Notes: a model not told the origin generated them from the letters alone. Positions 26,502-34,668 are shown, counted from the first letter of the stretch. The stretch: 37,649 nt of DNA from Verrucomicrobiaceae bacterium (GCA_027487435.1 JAIYDP010000343.1:1-37649); one strand, 5' to 3'. Made by a program: numbers and translations.

Positions 26502-27043
26502 TGAAAACCAACGAACTGAAAAAACTCCTCGCCTCTGCTACGCCGCCTCATCTGATCGATGTGCGCACGGCGAAAGAATTCCATGATGTCCGCATCGCGG
26601 GATCTCAGCACATGCCGATCGATCAACTTGACGTGGCGGCGGTACGGCAAATCACTCGCGACCATAGCGAACCATGCGTGATCTTATGCCAAAGCGGCGG
26701 CCGCGCCAACCGCGCCTTGGATATCCTGCAAAAGGTCGGTGCCACCAACGTTCATGTCCTAGAAGGCGGCATCGGTGCATGGATTTCTGCTGGTGGCGAC
26801 GTAGAAAAAGCCGCCAATGCTGGCCTGCCGTTGATGCGACAAGTCCAACTCACAGTCGGAGTTCTCGCGCTTTCGAGTTCGTTACTCGCACTCACGGTGG
26901 ATGTGCGCTTTGCGCTGATCCCCGCGTTTCTCGGTGCGGGACTCACCATGGCGGGGGCGACGGGCTGGTGCGGGCTGGCGATTCTTTTGTCGCGCATGCC
27001 GTGGAATCAAACGCCTACGTCGTCCTGCTCTCTACCGAATTGA
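26498..27043 (+). CDS. Rhodanese with C-terminal DUF2892 membrane domain
   Basis: 181 residues from ATG 26498, chosen for its ATGA overlap with the upstream stop; an earlier open frame is not needed. The N-terminal rhodanese (1-105) has LIDVRTAKEFHDVRI and the active loop CQSGGR with Cys64, the full CxxGxR form. Residues 118-165 form two membrane helices with the DUF2892 pattern (LSSSLLALTVDVRFALIPAFLGAGLTMAG ... GWCGLAILLSRMPWN). Such proteins carry sulfane sulfur near the membrane and often accompany persulfide-detoxification genes. With the ArsR regulator and CoADR-rhodanese fusion it forms a three-gene sulfur-response unit. Confidence 0.88.
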   Translation: MMKTNELKKLLASATPPHLIDVRTAKEFHDVRIAGSQHMPIDQLDVAAVRQITRDHSEPCVILCQSGGRANRALDILQKVGATNVHVLEGGIGAWISAGGDVEKAANAGLPLMRQVQLTVGVLALSSSLLALTVDVRFALIPAFLGAGLTMAGATGWCGLAILLSRMPWNQTPTSSCSLPN

Positions 27044-27083
27044 GCACACGGTGAAGCATCGGCTGCCCGCCTTGGAAAAAATC

Positions 27084-28088
27084 CTACCACTGGATGGCGA
27101 CAGCCGCCCATGTGAGACCAGCACCGAAGACCACGCAGACGATGTTGTCACCGCGATGAAAGGCTCCACTGCGATGCGCTTCATCTAACGCAATGGCTAC
27201 TGCTGCGGCTGAGGTATTGCCGTAGTTGTGGAGGTTGACGAATATTTTCTCGTTAGGCACAGAAAGACGATCTGCGATGGCATCGATGATCCGCAAATTT
27301 GCTTGATGCGGGATGACGCAGGCAATTTCGCTTGGCTTCAAGCCCGCTCGTCCGATGACCGTCTCTGCAGCTTCCTTCATCCGGTTCACGGCATGCTTGA
27401 AAACCTCCTTGCCGAGCATCGCCAAAGTGGCGAGATGCTCATCGGCGTTTTCTGGTGTGATGGGTCGAGCCGATCCGCCACCTGGAATGTTGAGGAGGTG
27501 AGTCAACGAACCATCTGTGCCCAATTCACTCGCCAAGATGCGTCCTTCTCCAGGTTGCGATGCGCGCAAAACTGCCGCGCCCGCGCCATCGCCAAAGAGG
27601 ATGCAGGTGCCTCGGTCATTCCAATTCACGAAGGCCGAGAGTTTTTCCGCGCCGATGATCAACGCGTTTTTTACCGAGCCACTTCCGATCATCTTGCGAG
27701 CGATTTCCATCGCGTAGAGAAAGCCTGAACAGGCCGCCGAGATATCAAACGCAATCGCCCGCCGCGCGCCGATATTTTCTTGCACGTAGCAAGCCGTCGC
27801 CGGAGTGAGGGTGTCCGGGGTGATCGTCGCGACGATGATCAATTCCACGTCAGCCGCCGCGATGCCAGCTTGCTCGAGCGCGCGGCGCGCAGCATGAGTC
27901 GCCATGTGGGAGGTAAATTCCCCCTCTGCGGCAATACGGCGTTCTTTGATGCCCGTGCGACTGGTGATCCACTCGTCCGTGGTTTCGATGCGTTTCTCCA
28001 ATTCGGCATTGGTCAGAATGTTTTCCGGTACGTAGCTGCCAGTGCCGGCAATGGTCACAGCGATTTCGCTCATGCCGATAGTGTGCAT
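27084..28088 (-). CDS. fabH: Beta-ketoacyl-ACP synthase III
   Basis: 334-residue FabH, the thiolase-fold enzyme that starts fatty-acid synthesis by condensing acetyl-CoA with malonyl-ACP. The Cys-His-Asn triad is visible: Cys120 in DISAACSGFLYA, His in IPHQANLRIIDA, and Asn in NYGNTSAAA. WITSRTGIKERR near residue 40 is the typical CoA-entry region. Length is normal. In-frame ATG 28073 is an alternative start with five fewer residues. No other fab genes are adjacent; it is separated from the upstream HAD gene by repeat copy D. A FabH-like (for example quinolone- or polyketide-type) role is possible but nothing in the sequence asks for it. Confidence 0.93.
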   Translation of the reverse strand: MHTIGMSEIAVTIAGTGSYVPENILTNAELEKRIETTDEWITSRTGIKERRIAAEGEFTSHMATHAARRALEQAGIAAADVELIIVATITPDTLTPATACYVQENIGARRAIAFDISAACSGFLYAMEIARKMIGSGSVKNALIIGAEKLSAFVNWNDRGTCILFGDGAGAAVLRASQPGEGRILASELGTDGSLTHLLNIPGGGSARPITPENADEHLATLAMLGKEVFKHAVNRMKEAAETVIGRAGLKPSEIACVIPHQANLRIIDAIADRLSVPNEKIFVNLHNYGNTSAAAVAIALDEAHRSGAFHRGDNIVCVVFGAGLTWAAVAIQW

Positions 28089-28121
28089 GCTGAATACCCG
28101 ATTGTGAAGGGGAAAGTGTGA

Positions 28122-28296
28122 GTTGAACCCGGAGATCCTAAGTAGAGAGCCAGAAAGTCGCTGCTAGGCTTTGATGTGGAAGGCGTTTCATGGTCGCAGT
28201 GAGCTGCATCCAAGATGCTAACCCAAGGTCTGAAATGCCTTGCGCGGCAAATGATGGCAGGGAATCGCGGCGATGTATTTCAGATTTCGGGTTGAA
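28122..28296 (+). repeat. Palindromic repeat copy D (best full-length copy)
   Basis: 175-bp copy used here as reference. Left end GTTGAACCCGGAGATCCTAA, right end ATTTCAGATTTCGGGTTGAA, which are inverted versions of one another. Inside, AAGGCGTTTCA pairs with TGAAATGCCTT, and the core contains GCTGCATCCAAGATGC. It fills the gap between the HAD gene's 3' end and the fabH start, so it lies in the fabH leader region. Confidence 0.85.
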
Positions 28297-28302
28297 GAAT
28301 GT

Positions 28303-28953
28303 TCAAATTTGCACCAATTTTTGTGCCATTTCCGCAAAATCAACGAAACATCGATCCGCCTCGGCAAAACGCAGCACCGATGTCACCCGATTCGGCGCAA
28401 TCCAAACCGTGAGGCCTGCTGCCTTGGCGGAAATCAAACCATTGCGTGAGTCCTCGATCGCTAAGCACTCCGCGCCATCCAAGCCGAGAAGCCGCAAAGC
28501 CTCGATCCACAAATCCGGCGCTGGCTTGATGCGCGGCGCATCGCCACGACATACCACATGTTGAAAATACCGCGCCATGTCCAACTTCTCCAACCATCCG
28601 TCCACCCAGTGGTGCGATGAACTACTCACCACCGCTAAGGCTGTGCCTTGCTCATGAAGATGCTCTAACAACTCCACAGCACCCGACATCGCGCCTTCCT
28701 CTGCGAGTTCGTTTCGAATGACAACTTGCCGCTCCTGATCCATCAAATCCCAGTCAAACTCTCTCCCCGTCAATTCTTCCAAATACGTTTTCGGCGACCA
28801 CGTCGCAAAATCACTGCCAATGCAACGCGTGTAGATTTCCAATGGCAACTCTTGCCCATACTCCGCAAAACAATCTCGCCACGCCATGTAAATCGCCCAC
28901 TCGGTATCAACCAATACCCCATCAAAATCAAACAATACTGCCTTATAGCCCAT
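28303..28953 (-). CDS. HAD-superfamily phosphatase (beta-phosphoglucomutase-like)
   Basis: 216 residues from ATG 28953; a longer in-frame start at 28992 precedes the catalytic motif by an extra dozen residues and is less likely. All four HAD motifs are visible: DFDGVLVDT (nucleophile Asp9, acid/base Asp11), the Ser-rich VVSSSSH, the Lys in RIKPAPD, and IEDSRNG. The cap between motifs I and II is helical (subclass IA), as in beta-phosphoglucomutase, phosphoglycolate phosphatase and related enzymes. The exact substrate is unknown. Same strand as fabH but separated by a repeat. Confidence 0.88.
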   Translation of the reverse strand: MGYKAVLFDFDGVLVDTEWAIYMAWRDCFAEYGQELPLEIYTRCIGSDFATWSPKTYLEELTGREFDWDLMDQERQVVIRNELAEEGAMSGAVELLEHLHEQGTALAVVSSSSHHWVDGWLEKLDMARYFQHVVCRGDAPRIKPAPDLWIEALRLLGLDGAECLAIEDSRNGLISAKAAGLTVWIAPNRVTSVLRFAEADRCFVDFAEMAQKLVQI

Positions 28954-29039
28954 CGCGCCGACCAGTGAAGAGCAAACTTCTCTCCACCGCAATCAAATCC
29001 ACTTGCCGCACCGCTACTCCTCGCTTCATACTTACCCGC

Positions 29040-30932
29040 ATGAGCCGGTATCGTCATACGCCACAAGATTCCCCCACCATGCCGCCAGGCATTCCCTACA
29101 TCATTGGCAACGAAGCCGCTGAGCGTTTTTCCTTCTACGGCATGCGTGCCATTCTCGTCGTTTTCATGACCAAATATCTCTGGCTCATGGATCGCCAAGT
29201 CGGTACCCCCATGAGCAATGCCGAAGCCACGGGGATCTATCACTGGTTCGTGGCCGTCGTCTATTTCACACCCTTTTTCGGCGCACTATTGAGTGATATC
29301 CTCTGGGGGAAATATCGCACCATCATGATCCTTAGCGTCGTCTATTGCCTCGGCCACGCCACTCTTGCCTTCATGGGATTCCAAGGGAAATCCGAATACT
29401 GGCTCTACGCTGGACTGCTCCTGATCTGCATCGGCTCTGGCGGCATCAAACCCTGCGTCTCGGCTCACGTTGGCGATCAATTTGGCCCGCGTAACCAGCA
29501 TCTCCTCAGCAAAATCTACAACTGGTTCTACTTCTCCATCAATTTCGGCTCCTTCTTCTCCACCCTGCTCACCCCATGGTTGCTCGAATGGTATGGCCCG
29601 CATTGGGCCTTCGGTATTCCCGGGGGTTTGATGGCCATCGCCACCTTCATGTTCTGGCTGGGTCGTAAAACCTTCATCCACATCCCTGCCGGCGGTAATG
29701 CCTTCTTTCAAGAACTCACCAGCCGCACGGGCCTCATTGCTCTCGGTAAGCTCATCCCACTCTTCCTTTTCGTCGCCATCTTCTGGTCTCTCTACGACCA
29801 GACAGGCTCCTCCTGGGTGCTTCAAGCCGAGCACATGAACCTCCACTTCATGAATATCGATTGGTTGCCCTCGCAAATCCAAGCCTTCAATCCCATCCTC
29901 ATCCTCCTCTATATTCCCCTCTTTACCCTTTTTATATATCCCTTCGTCCACCGATTGTTTCCCCTCACCCCGCTACGGAAAATGGGCATCGGCTTTTTCC
30001 TCACCGCCGCCGCATTTGCCATCTCCATCCTGATCCAACAATGGATCGATGCTGGCGATAAACCATCCATTGCTTGGCAACTCCTCGCTTTCCTCGTGAT
30101 CACCGCTGCCGAGATCATGGTCTCCATCGTCGGCCTCGAATTCGCCTACACGCAAGCACCGCAAAAAATGAAATCCATGGTCATGGCGCTCTACCTTTTT
30201 GCTGTATTTATTGGCAATATGCTTACCGCAGGCATCAACGACCTGATCCAAATCCCCTCGGCCGCTGTGCTTCAGTTGGAGAAACATATCGATGAACAGC
30301 CCTCTTCATTCTCCCAAGAAAAAAGTCAACTACGCCTCCCAGGTCTCGATCTCACTCCAAATACCGACGATGACCTCATCGCCGACCTACAAAAAGAAAC
30401 CATCCATTCCGTCGCACTCACCCCCGCCGCCGCTGCGCCCTTCGAGAACGCCGCTCAGCTCGTGATCGCAGCCGCCCAATCGGCTCAAGACACCTTTTCC
30501 AAGAAAAATCCCCTACCCCCTCTCGGCAACGACATCTGGGGCAATCCCATCCTCTTCACCATCATCGGCCAAAACTCCTGCCGCCTGATTTCCGCCGGCC
30601 CCGACCGCATACCCCATACCGCTTGGGACGTAGGGCTCACCATCGAGATCTCGAAACCGCCAGCCGCCGCTAGTCCCTCATGGTCGGATCACCTTCACCC
30701 CCCCACTAGATGGCTCGATCGCCGCTCCGCCGAACTTGGCACCACCCGCGAAACATCCACCTCCATCAGCTACGACAAAACCTGGTTCTCCGGTGGCCAG
30801 ACCAAACTTGAAGGCGCCGCCTACTACCGCTTCTTCACGTGGCTGATGCTCGGCTGTGCCATTGTTTTCGTGCCCTTCGCCCTCAACTATCGCTACCAAT
30901 CCTACATCAACGAACAACCCTCAGAATCATGA
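29040..30932 (+). CDS. POT-family peptide transporter with pseudopilin-like insertion
   Basis: Proton-coupled oligopeptide transporter (POT/PTR2, MFS fold), 630 residues from ATG 29040; ATG 29079 is an alternative. The N-terminal signature GNEAAERFSFYGMRAIL holds the ExxER-type motif of helix 1, and LLICIGSGGIKPCVSAHVGDQF is the classical PTR2 signature. Family members usually have about 450-500 residues. Here roughly 190 residues (about 403-593) are inserted between helices 11 and 12, which topology predicts to be periplasmic. The insert contains DIWGNPILF and ISAGPDRIPHTAWDVG, resembling the conserved 'DPWGNPY ... SxGPDG' end of type II pseudopilins (GspG). Its stop overlaps the P450 start (ATGA at 30929-30932). 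The transporter call is firm; the domain resemblance is by eye. Confidence 0.9.
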   Translation: MSRYRHTPQDSPTMPPGIPYIIGNEAAERFSFYGMRAILVVFMTKYLWLMDRQVGTPMSNAEATGIYHWFVAVVYFTPFFGALLSDILWGKYRTIMILSVVYCLGHATLAFMGFQGKSEYWLYAGLLLICIGSGGIKPCVSAHVGDQFGPRNQHLLSKIYNWFYFSINFGSFFSTLLTPWLLEWYGPHWAFGIPGGLMAIATFMFWLGRKTFIHIPAGGNAFFQELTSRTGLIALGKLIPLFLFVAIFWSLYDQTGSSWVLQAEHMNLHFMNIDWLPSQIQAFNPILILLYIPLFTLFIYPFVHRLFPLTPLRKMGIGFFLTAAAFAISILIQQWIDAGDKPSIAWQLLAFLVITAAEIMVSIVGLEFAYTQAPQKMKSMVMALYLFAVFIGNMLTAGINDLIQIPSAAVLQLEKHIDEQPSSFSQEKSQLRLPGLDLTPNTDDDLIADLQKETIHSVALTPAAAAPFENAAQLVIAAAQSAQDTFSKKNPLPPLGNDIWGNPILFTIIGQNSCRLISAGPDRIPHTAWDVGLTIEISKPPAAASPSWSDHLHPPTRWLDRRSAELGTTRETSTSISYDKTWFSGGQTKLEGAAYYRFFTWLMLGCAIVFVPFALNYRYQSYINEQPSES

Positions 30933-32080
30933 TCGACGATCCCTTTTCCACCCCACGAGAAACCTCCGGCACCCTCTCCTGCCCTTTCCAAGGCGAGTCC
31001 ATCACCATGCTTCTCCGCCATGCCGATGTCCGCGCCGCCGCCCGCGACTGGCAAACTTTCAGCAGCGATGCCCCCTTCCGTGTGCCCATTCCCTCGGAGG
31101 AAGATGTGCGCTCCGTTCGCCAACTCCCCATCGAAACCAATCCACCTCAGCACGGCGAATACCGCGATATCGTAGAGCCTTTTTTTAGCCGACCAAAAGA
31201 TCCCGCCTTCATTGCCGCTATTACTTCACTCATCGATGCCGCGCTCACCCAAGCATGCACGATCGACAGCATCGAAATCGTCCGCGACTTCGCGCTCCCT
31301 CTCCAGTCCCAAGCCCTCACCCATCTGTTGGGTCTCGACATCTCAGAAGCCCAGCGCTGGATTTCTTGGGGTATCCATGTCTTTCGCGATGGCAGCAGCA
31401 AAGGCCAACAACTCGAAGACTACTTACGCGAACGCCTCGCCCATGCAGTCGCCCATCCCAGTAACGACTTTTTCTCCGCCCTCCACGCCGCCAGCTACCA
31501 AGGCCGTTCCCTCACCCTAGAAGAAAAACTCGGCTTTGGCAACCTCACCTTCGCCGGTGGACGCGACACCATCATCCACATGATCGCCTGCGCCATGCAC
31601 TACCTCGCCGAAAATCCACCAGCCCTCTCTTGGCTCCGCGAAGATCCCCGCCGCATCATCCATGCTGCCGAAGAACTGCTTCGCGTTTTCATGCCTCTCA
31701 CTCATATCGGTCGCATCTGTCCGAACGAAACCTCGGTCGCCGATACCACCATACCCGCACAATCTCGCGTCTCCCTCTGCTGGGCCGCCGCCAACTTCGA
31801 TCCGCAAGCCTTCCCTTCGCCCAATCAAATCCATCTCGATCGCAAACCCAATCCCCACCTCAGCTTCGGCTTCGGCACGCACCTCTGCCTCGGTGCCGCC
31901 CATGCACGGCTTATCCTGCGGACCCTCTTGCGCCTGTGCGCCGAAAAACTCGACCACCTCCACATCATCGCCGCCGAGCCACGCATCGAAAAAGAAGCCG
32001 CCTACCAACGCACCCTCGGTTTCGAGTCCCTTCACCTCCGTCTACAAACGCGAGAGGTAGCACGCGAAAAAACGACCTAA
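30929..32080 (+). CDS. Cytochrome P450
   Basis: 383 residues, slightly short for a bacterial class I P450. The I-helix motif AGGRDT is near 208-213, the K-helix ExxR is Glu249-Arg252, and the heme-binding loop is FGFGTHLCLGA with the thiolate Cys320. The N-terminus is soluble and begins directly at the ATG that overlaps the transporter stop, so translation of the two is coupled. The substrate is not predictable from sequence. Redox partners (ferredoxin, ferredoxin reductase) are not adjacent; the convergent glutaredoxin gene is not an obvious electron donor. Position suggests oxidation of a transported compound or its derivative, which is inference. Confidence 0.93.
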   Translation: MIDDPFSTPRETSGTLSCPFQGESITMLLRHADVRAAARDWQTFSSDAPFRVPIPSEEDVRSVRQLPIETNPPQHGEYRDIVEPFFSRPKDPAFIAAITSLIDAALTQACTIDSIEIVRDFALPLQSQALTHLLGLDISEAQRWISWGIHVFRDGSSKGQQLEDYLRERLAHAVAHPSNDFFSALHAASYQGRSLTLEEKLGFGNLTFAGGRDTIIHMIACAMHYLAENPPALSWLREDPRRIIHAAEELLRVFMPLTHIGRICPNETSVADTTIPAQSRVSLCWAAANFDPQAFPSPNQIHLDRKPNPHLSFGFGTHLCLGAAHARLILRTLLRLCAEKLDHLHIIAAEPRIEKEAAYQRTLGFESLHLRLQTREVAREKTT

Positions 32081-32316
32081 CGCCCCTTCAAAAATGGCAC
32101 CAGTTCTTCCACACCAAAATCGGCTAAAACCTCTCCATCCCAATCGAGTGTCGGTGCCTTACTTTGACCAGATAGAGCCACCATTTCCTCCATCGCAGCG
32201 CGATTTCCGCTCACCACTACCTTGCGGACAGCGATGGAATGCTTGGCAAGATATTCCTCCACCTCATCGCACCAAGGACAGCCACGTTTCACATACAGAA
32301 CTCGATTGTTTTCCAT
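32077..32316 (-). CDS. Glutaredoxin-like thioredoxin-fold protein
   Basis: 79 residues from ATG 32316; longer in-frame starts (32325, 32352) exist. Dithiol active site CPWC (Cys13, Cys16) after a short strand, then a cis-proline region KAPTLDWDG and a GVEELVPFL terminal helix, the compact fold of glutaredoxin/NrdH-type proteins. It would reduce disulfides or protein-glutathione adducts. Its 3' end overlaps the P450 stop by four nt in convergent orientation. Confidence 0.85.
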   Translation of the reverse strand: MENNRVLYVKRGCPWCDEVEEYLAKHSIAVRKVVVSGNRAAMEEMVALSGQSKAPTLDWDGEVLADFGVEELVPFLKGR

Positions 32317-32758
32317 AGAACGCATTCTACCCTGCCAACAAGACACAAGCAAGCCACCATTGCTTGTTGTCGCAGAAAACCATTACACCTGAGCCAACCC
32401 AAGCAAGCCATCCCCGACCACACAAGACACAGAGATCAGAGAAATATTGATACTCTGCGCAGTCTTCAACGCCAATGGTTGCAGCGGATCGCTGTTACCA
32501 TGGGTAAATCCAGAGCATAACTTCATCAACCTCAACGAAGCGACAAGTCAAGGCTCTAGCGCAAGATTGGTTCATTCTCCGTCCCCAACAGTGATGACGA
32601 AGGTTGAACTCCCAAAGAATTCACCCCGGTAAAGCGCTACCGATGATCGGCTAACATGCCACTCCATCCAATGGCGGGTAACGTCCTTTGTTGCAATTCG
32701 CGCTTGCCTCTCGCCGTGGATGAGTTATAGCATGCGGCATAAAAATAATCCCTTATAG
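32317..32758. other. Non-coding gap of about 440 nt
   Basis: No frame with coding character was found. Short open frames on both strands have no start signals and no protein-like pattern. The base composition loses the codon bias seen in the flanking genes, and this gap marks the change from the coupled transporter/P450 genes to small accessory-looking genes. Confidence 0.35.
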
Positions 32759-33112
32759 ATGGCTTGGACACATATTGCATATCTACTCGGTTTAATTTTC
32801 GTAGCAACGAAGCTAGAAGATTCTAATAGGCGTAATTCATTTCGTAAGGCATGGGTAACATTTGCTTTGATTCCCTTTTGGTTCTTCATTATGCAGCTAC
32901 TCCGAGCAGGTCATCTTGATGATGACCGAGCTTTGCGATTGGTGGAAATTTGGGACGCTGCGATCGCAAGTGTTTTATGGGGAATAAGCCTGCTTTTTTT
33001 AGTTGGGGCAATTGCGCCGAAAGAGGTAACTCTAAGAGTTGCATCGCCTAAAAATCAACCACCGAAACCTAATGCAATGCTCAAACCAAAAGCCGAACAA
33101 GCCACGCCATGA
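32759..33112 (+). CDS. Small membrane protein of unknown function
   Basis: 117 residues with likely membrane segments near 3-17, 34-50 (FALIPFWFFIMQLL) and 68-88 (ASVLWGISLLFLVGAIAP), and a Lys/Pro-rich soluble tail. The KAWVTFALIPFWFF arrangement looks like a genuine membrane protein, but no family is recognised. First of a run of small same-strand genes. Confidence 0.6.
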   Translation: MAWTHIAYLLGLIFVATKLEDSNRRNSFRKAWVTFALIPFWFFIMQLLRAGHLDDDRALRLVEIWDAAIASVLWGISLLFLVGAIAPKEVTLRVASPKNQPPKPNAMLKPKAEQATP

Positions 33113-33138
33113 CGACCCCGACCAGCCCAGTTGTTTCC

Positions 33139-33183
33139 ATGATTTACCGTAACTACAACATCTGCCCGTGATCGACGTATGCC
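33139..33183 (+). pseudogene. Decayed 3' end of an addiction-module-like gene
   Basis: This stretch matches 33430-33474, the end and downstream flank of the small gene below, at about 32 of 45 positions. In frame it reads ...HDLP then stop where the intact gene reads DDFPQL then stop. It appears to be the remnant of a tandem duplicate. Confidence 0.45.
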
Positions 33184-33188
33184 CTAGC

Positions 33189-33265
33189 ACCTAACGGTGG
33201 ATGTGCTCAAGATTGTAAGAAAATATGGCTTTTTCGTCTCGCATTATTCCCATTCAACGTTAGGA
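33189..33265 (+). repeat. 77-nt imperfect inverted repeat, attC-like ends
   Basis: CCTAACGGTGGATGTG at the left pairs with CCCATTCAACGTTAGG at the right in 14 of 16 positions, counting one G-T pair. The outermost bases, ACCTAAC and GTTAGGA, resemble integron attC core sites (RYYYAAC/GTTRRRY), with one base off at the right. It lies just before the addiction-module-like gene. It could also be a plain hairpin or operator. Confidence 0.45.
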
Positions 33266-33272
33266 TGATTCT

Positions 33273-33449
33273 ATGAGCATGGCCGAAATCCCCAACTTGA
33301 CGCTCCATGAGAAGTTACAATTCCTAGAGGTCATCTGGGATGATTTGAGCGCACGTGCGGATGAGATGGCTGTTTCCACTACTGTTCGAGACCTTCTCGA
33401 CGAGAGAGTCGAGCGCAAACACTTATTCGATGATTTTCCGCAACTATAA
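33273..33449 (+). CDS. Addiction-module component-like small protein
   Basis: 58 residues, MSMAEIPNLTLHEKLQFLEV then IWDDLSARADE. The opening pattern (I..L...EKLQ.LE.IWDDLS) is that of the 'putative addiction module component' antitoxin family (TIGR02574 type), which usually has about 65-75 residues and is paired with a RelE/ParE toxin. The usual C-terminal 'h..eLd.R' part is reduced to RDLLDERVERK. AGGA lies 7 nt before ATG 33273. No toxin gene follows: the next gene encodes a secreted protein. Orphan or decayed antitoxin. Confidence 0.65.
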   Translation: MSMAEIPNLTLHEKLQFLEVIWDDLSARADEMAVSTTVRDLLDERVERKHLFDDFPQL

Positions 33450-33522
33450 ACCTAGCCCGCGTTTGACGTGCGCCGCCGCTGGTCGTGATGTATGCGCTCA
33501 TCATTCAGTAGAACAATCAGCA

Positions 33523-34044
33523 ATGCAAAACATCCCACACCTCGTAATCGCCAGCTTTTTGATCTGCTTCTTATGTTTGAGCTACGGCGAAGAGAAGTCA
33601 CCAAGCATTCGGCAGGACCCGAAGATTCTTGGTCGTGAGGCAATGGAGAAGCTTCCGGAGCTTGCAGTCGATATGAATGCGGCTGGAGGAGTGACCATTG
33701 ATGGCGAAGAATTCACCCTTGCTCAGCTTACCGTGATTGTGAAGCAACTGTTGCAACACGAGCCCAATCTCGTGTTGCGCATACGAGGGACACGAGATCA
33801 AATTTTGCATTCCAGGCCGGTTGTGCGGGCAGCAGCTTCGGGTGGACTTGACCGTTTTTTGTTCAATGGCGCGGACGATCGGAAGGACAAGGACTCAGGG
33901 CGTAAGGAGCCGATCAAGACGTCAATTCTTACGCCTGCTGCGCCTCCATATCCAGCCGTCATGACCGCTACAATCTCAACCCCGTGTTTCACCCTAGCCA
34001 CTGGTCAGGCGAAGGATTACTCGACGTTCTACAAAAAATTATGA
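33523..34044 (+). CDS. Secreted protein with ExbD-like periplasmic domain
   Basis: 173 residues from ATG 33523. The N-terminal hydrophobic segment IPHLVIASFLICFLCLSYG is a signal peptide or anchor. Residues about 55-115 (GGVTIDGEEFTLAQL ... LVLRIRGTRDQILHSRPVVR) follow the strand-helix-strand-helix pattern of ExbD/TolR periplasmic domains, but there is no membrane aspartate and no partner ExbB nearby. The C-terminus is low in structure. It shares an ATGA overlap with the following gene. Confidence 0.55.
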   Translation: MQNIPHLVIASFLICFLCLSYGEEKSPSIRQDPKILGREAMEKLPELAVDMNAAGGVTIDGEEFTLAQLTVIVKQLLQHEPNLVLRIRGTRDQILHSRPVVRAAASGGLDRFLFNGADDRKDKDSGRKEPIKTSILTPAAPPYPAVMTATISTPCFTLATGQAKDYSTFYKKL

Positions 34045-34580
34045 AGATGATATCTCTCACGATTCTAGTTCTCCTCACAAGCATCTCGACAGTCTTTGGT
34101 GGAGGTAATACATCAGTCGTTCGCTTGACGGAGGTTCATTCTGTGAAGGTGGAACCCGAGAAGATCACGATTATTGGCACGGGCCATGTGGAATTCAGGA
34201 TCATGACCGATCGCGAACCAGCTGACAGTAGTGTTTTGGGGCAACCTGCCCAGTTTGTCCGTGCAATCACTACACGCGGGACATTCGAGATCATCCCCTA
34301 CTTCAGTGATTCAAAAATCATAGGAGTCCCAACCGAAGGTCATGATGCGGACGAGTTGAATAAATTGAGTAAACAATGGTGGGGAGAAATGAAGGAAACA
34401 TTCGGGAGTGTCAGAGCAGGAGATAGTGTTACAATAGGTTATCAGCAAGACCAGATCACCATCTCTGAGTTCCGAATACAAAGAATTATCGGTGCTGGTT
34501 CTTTGACTATTCATCCGAAATCAACCACAGCAGAACAAGAAGGTGGTGGTCAAGCAGCTACCCAATCCGAGTCGAAATGA
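34041..34580 (+). CDS. Secreted protein of unknown function
   Basis: 179 residues with a signal peptide (MISLTILVLLTSISTVFGG). The mature part is beta-rich (VRLTEVHSVKVEPEKITI, ADSSVLGQPAQFVRAITT) and ends in a Gln/Gly/Ser-rich tail. No recognised family. ATG 34041 overlaps the preceding stop (ATGA), so the pair is translationally coupled. Confidence 0.6.
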   Translation: MKMISLTILVLLTSISTVFGGGNTSVVRLTEVHSVKVEPEKITIIGTGHVEFRIMTDREPADSSVLGQPAQFVRAITTRGTFEIIPYFSDSKIIGVPTEGHDADELNKLSKQWWGEMKETFGSVRAGDSVTIGYQQDQITISEFRIQRIIGAGSLTIHPKSTTAEQEGGGQAATQSESK

Positions 34581-34598
34581 TCATTTTGATTACAACAC

Positions 34599-34634
34599 GC
34601 AACCCACTTGTGGAGTGGCGCTCTCGGTTGCGGG
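34599..34634 (+). repeat. Nested hairpin between small genes
   Basis: CGCAACC and GGTTGCG form a 7-bp stem around an inner stem CCACT-TGTGG-AGTGG. It lies between the stop of one small gene and the start of the next and might act as a terminator or mRNA-end structure. Confidence 0.35.
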
Positions 34635-34668
34635 TGCCAAGCCGCTTCGTTCGCACAATATCATAACT

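Noticed and set aside
29286..31153. Several minus-strand open frames rich in Glu and Gly
   Set aside because: Antisense of the transporter and P450 genes, whose own motifs are unambiguous.
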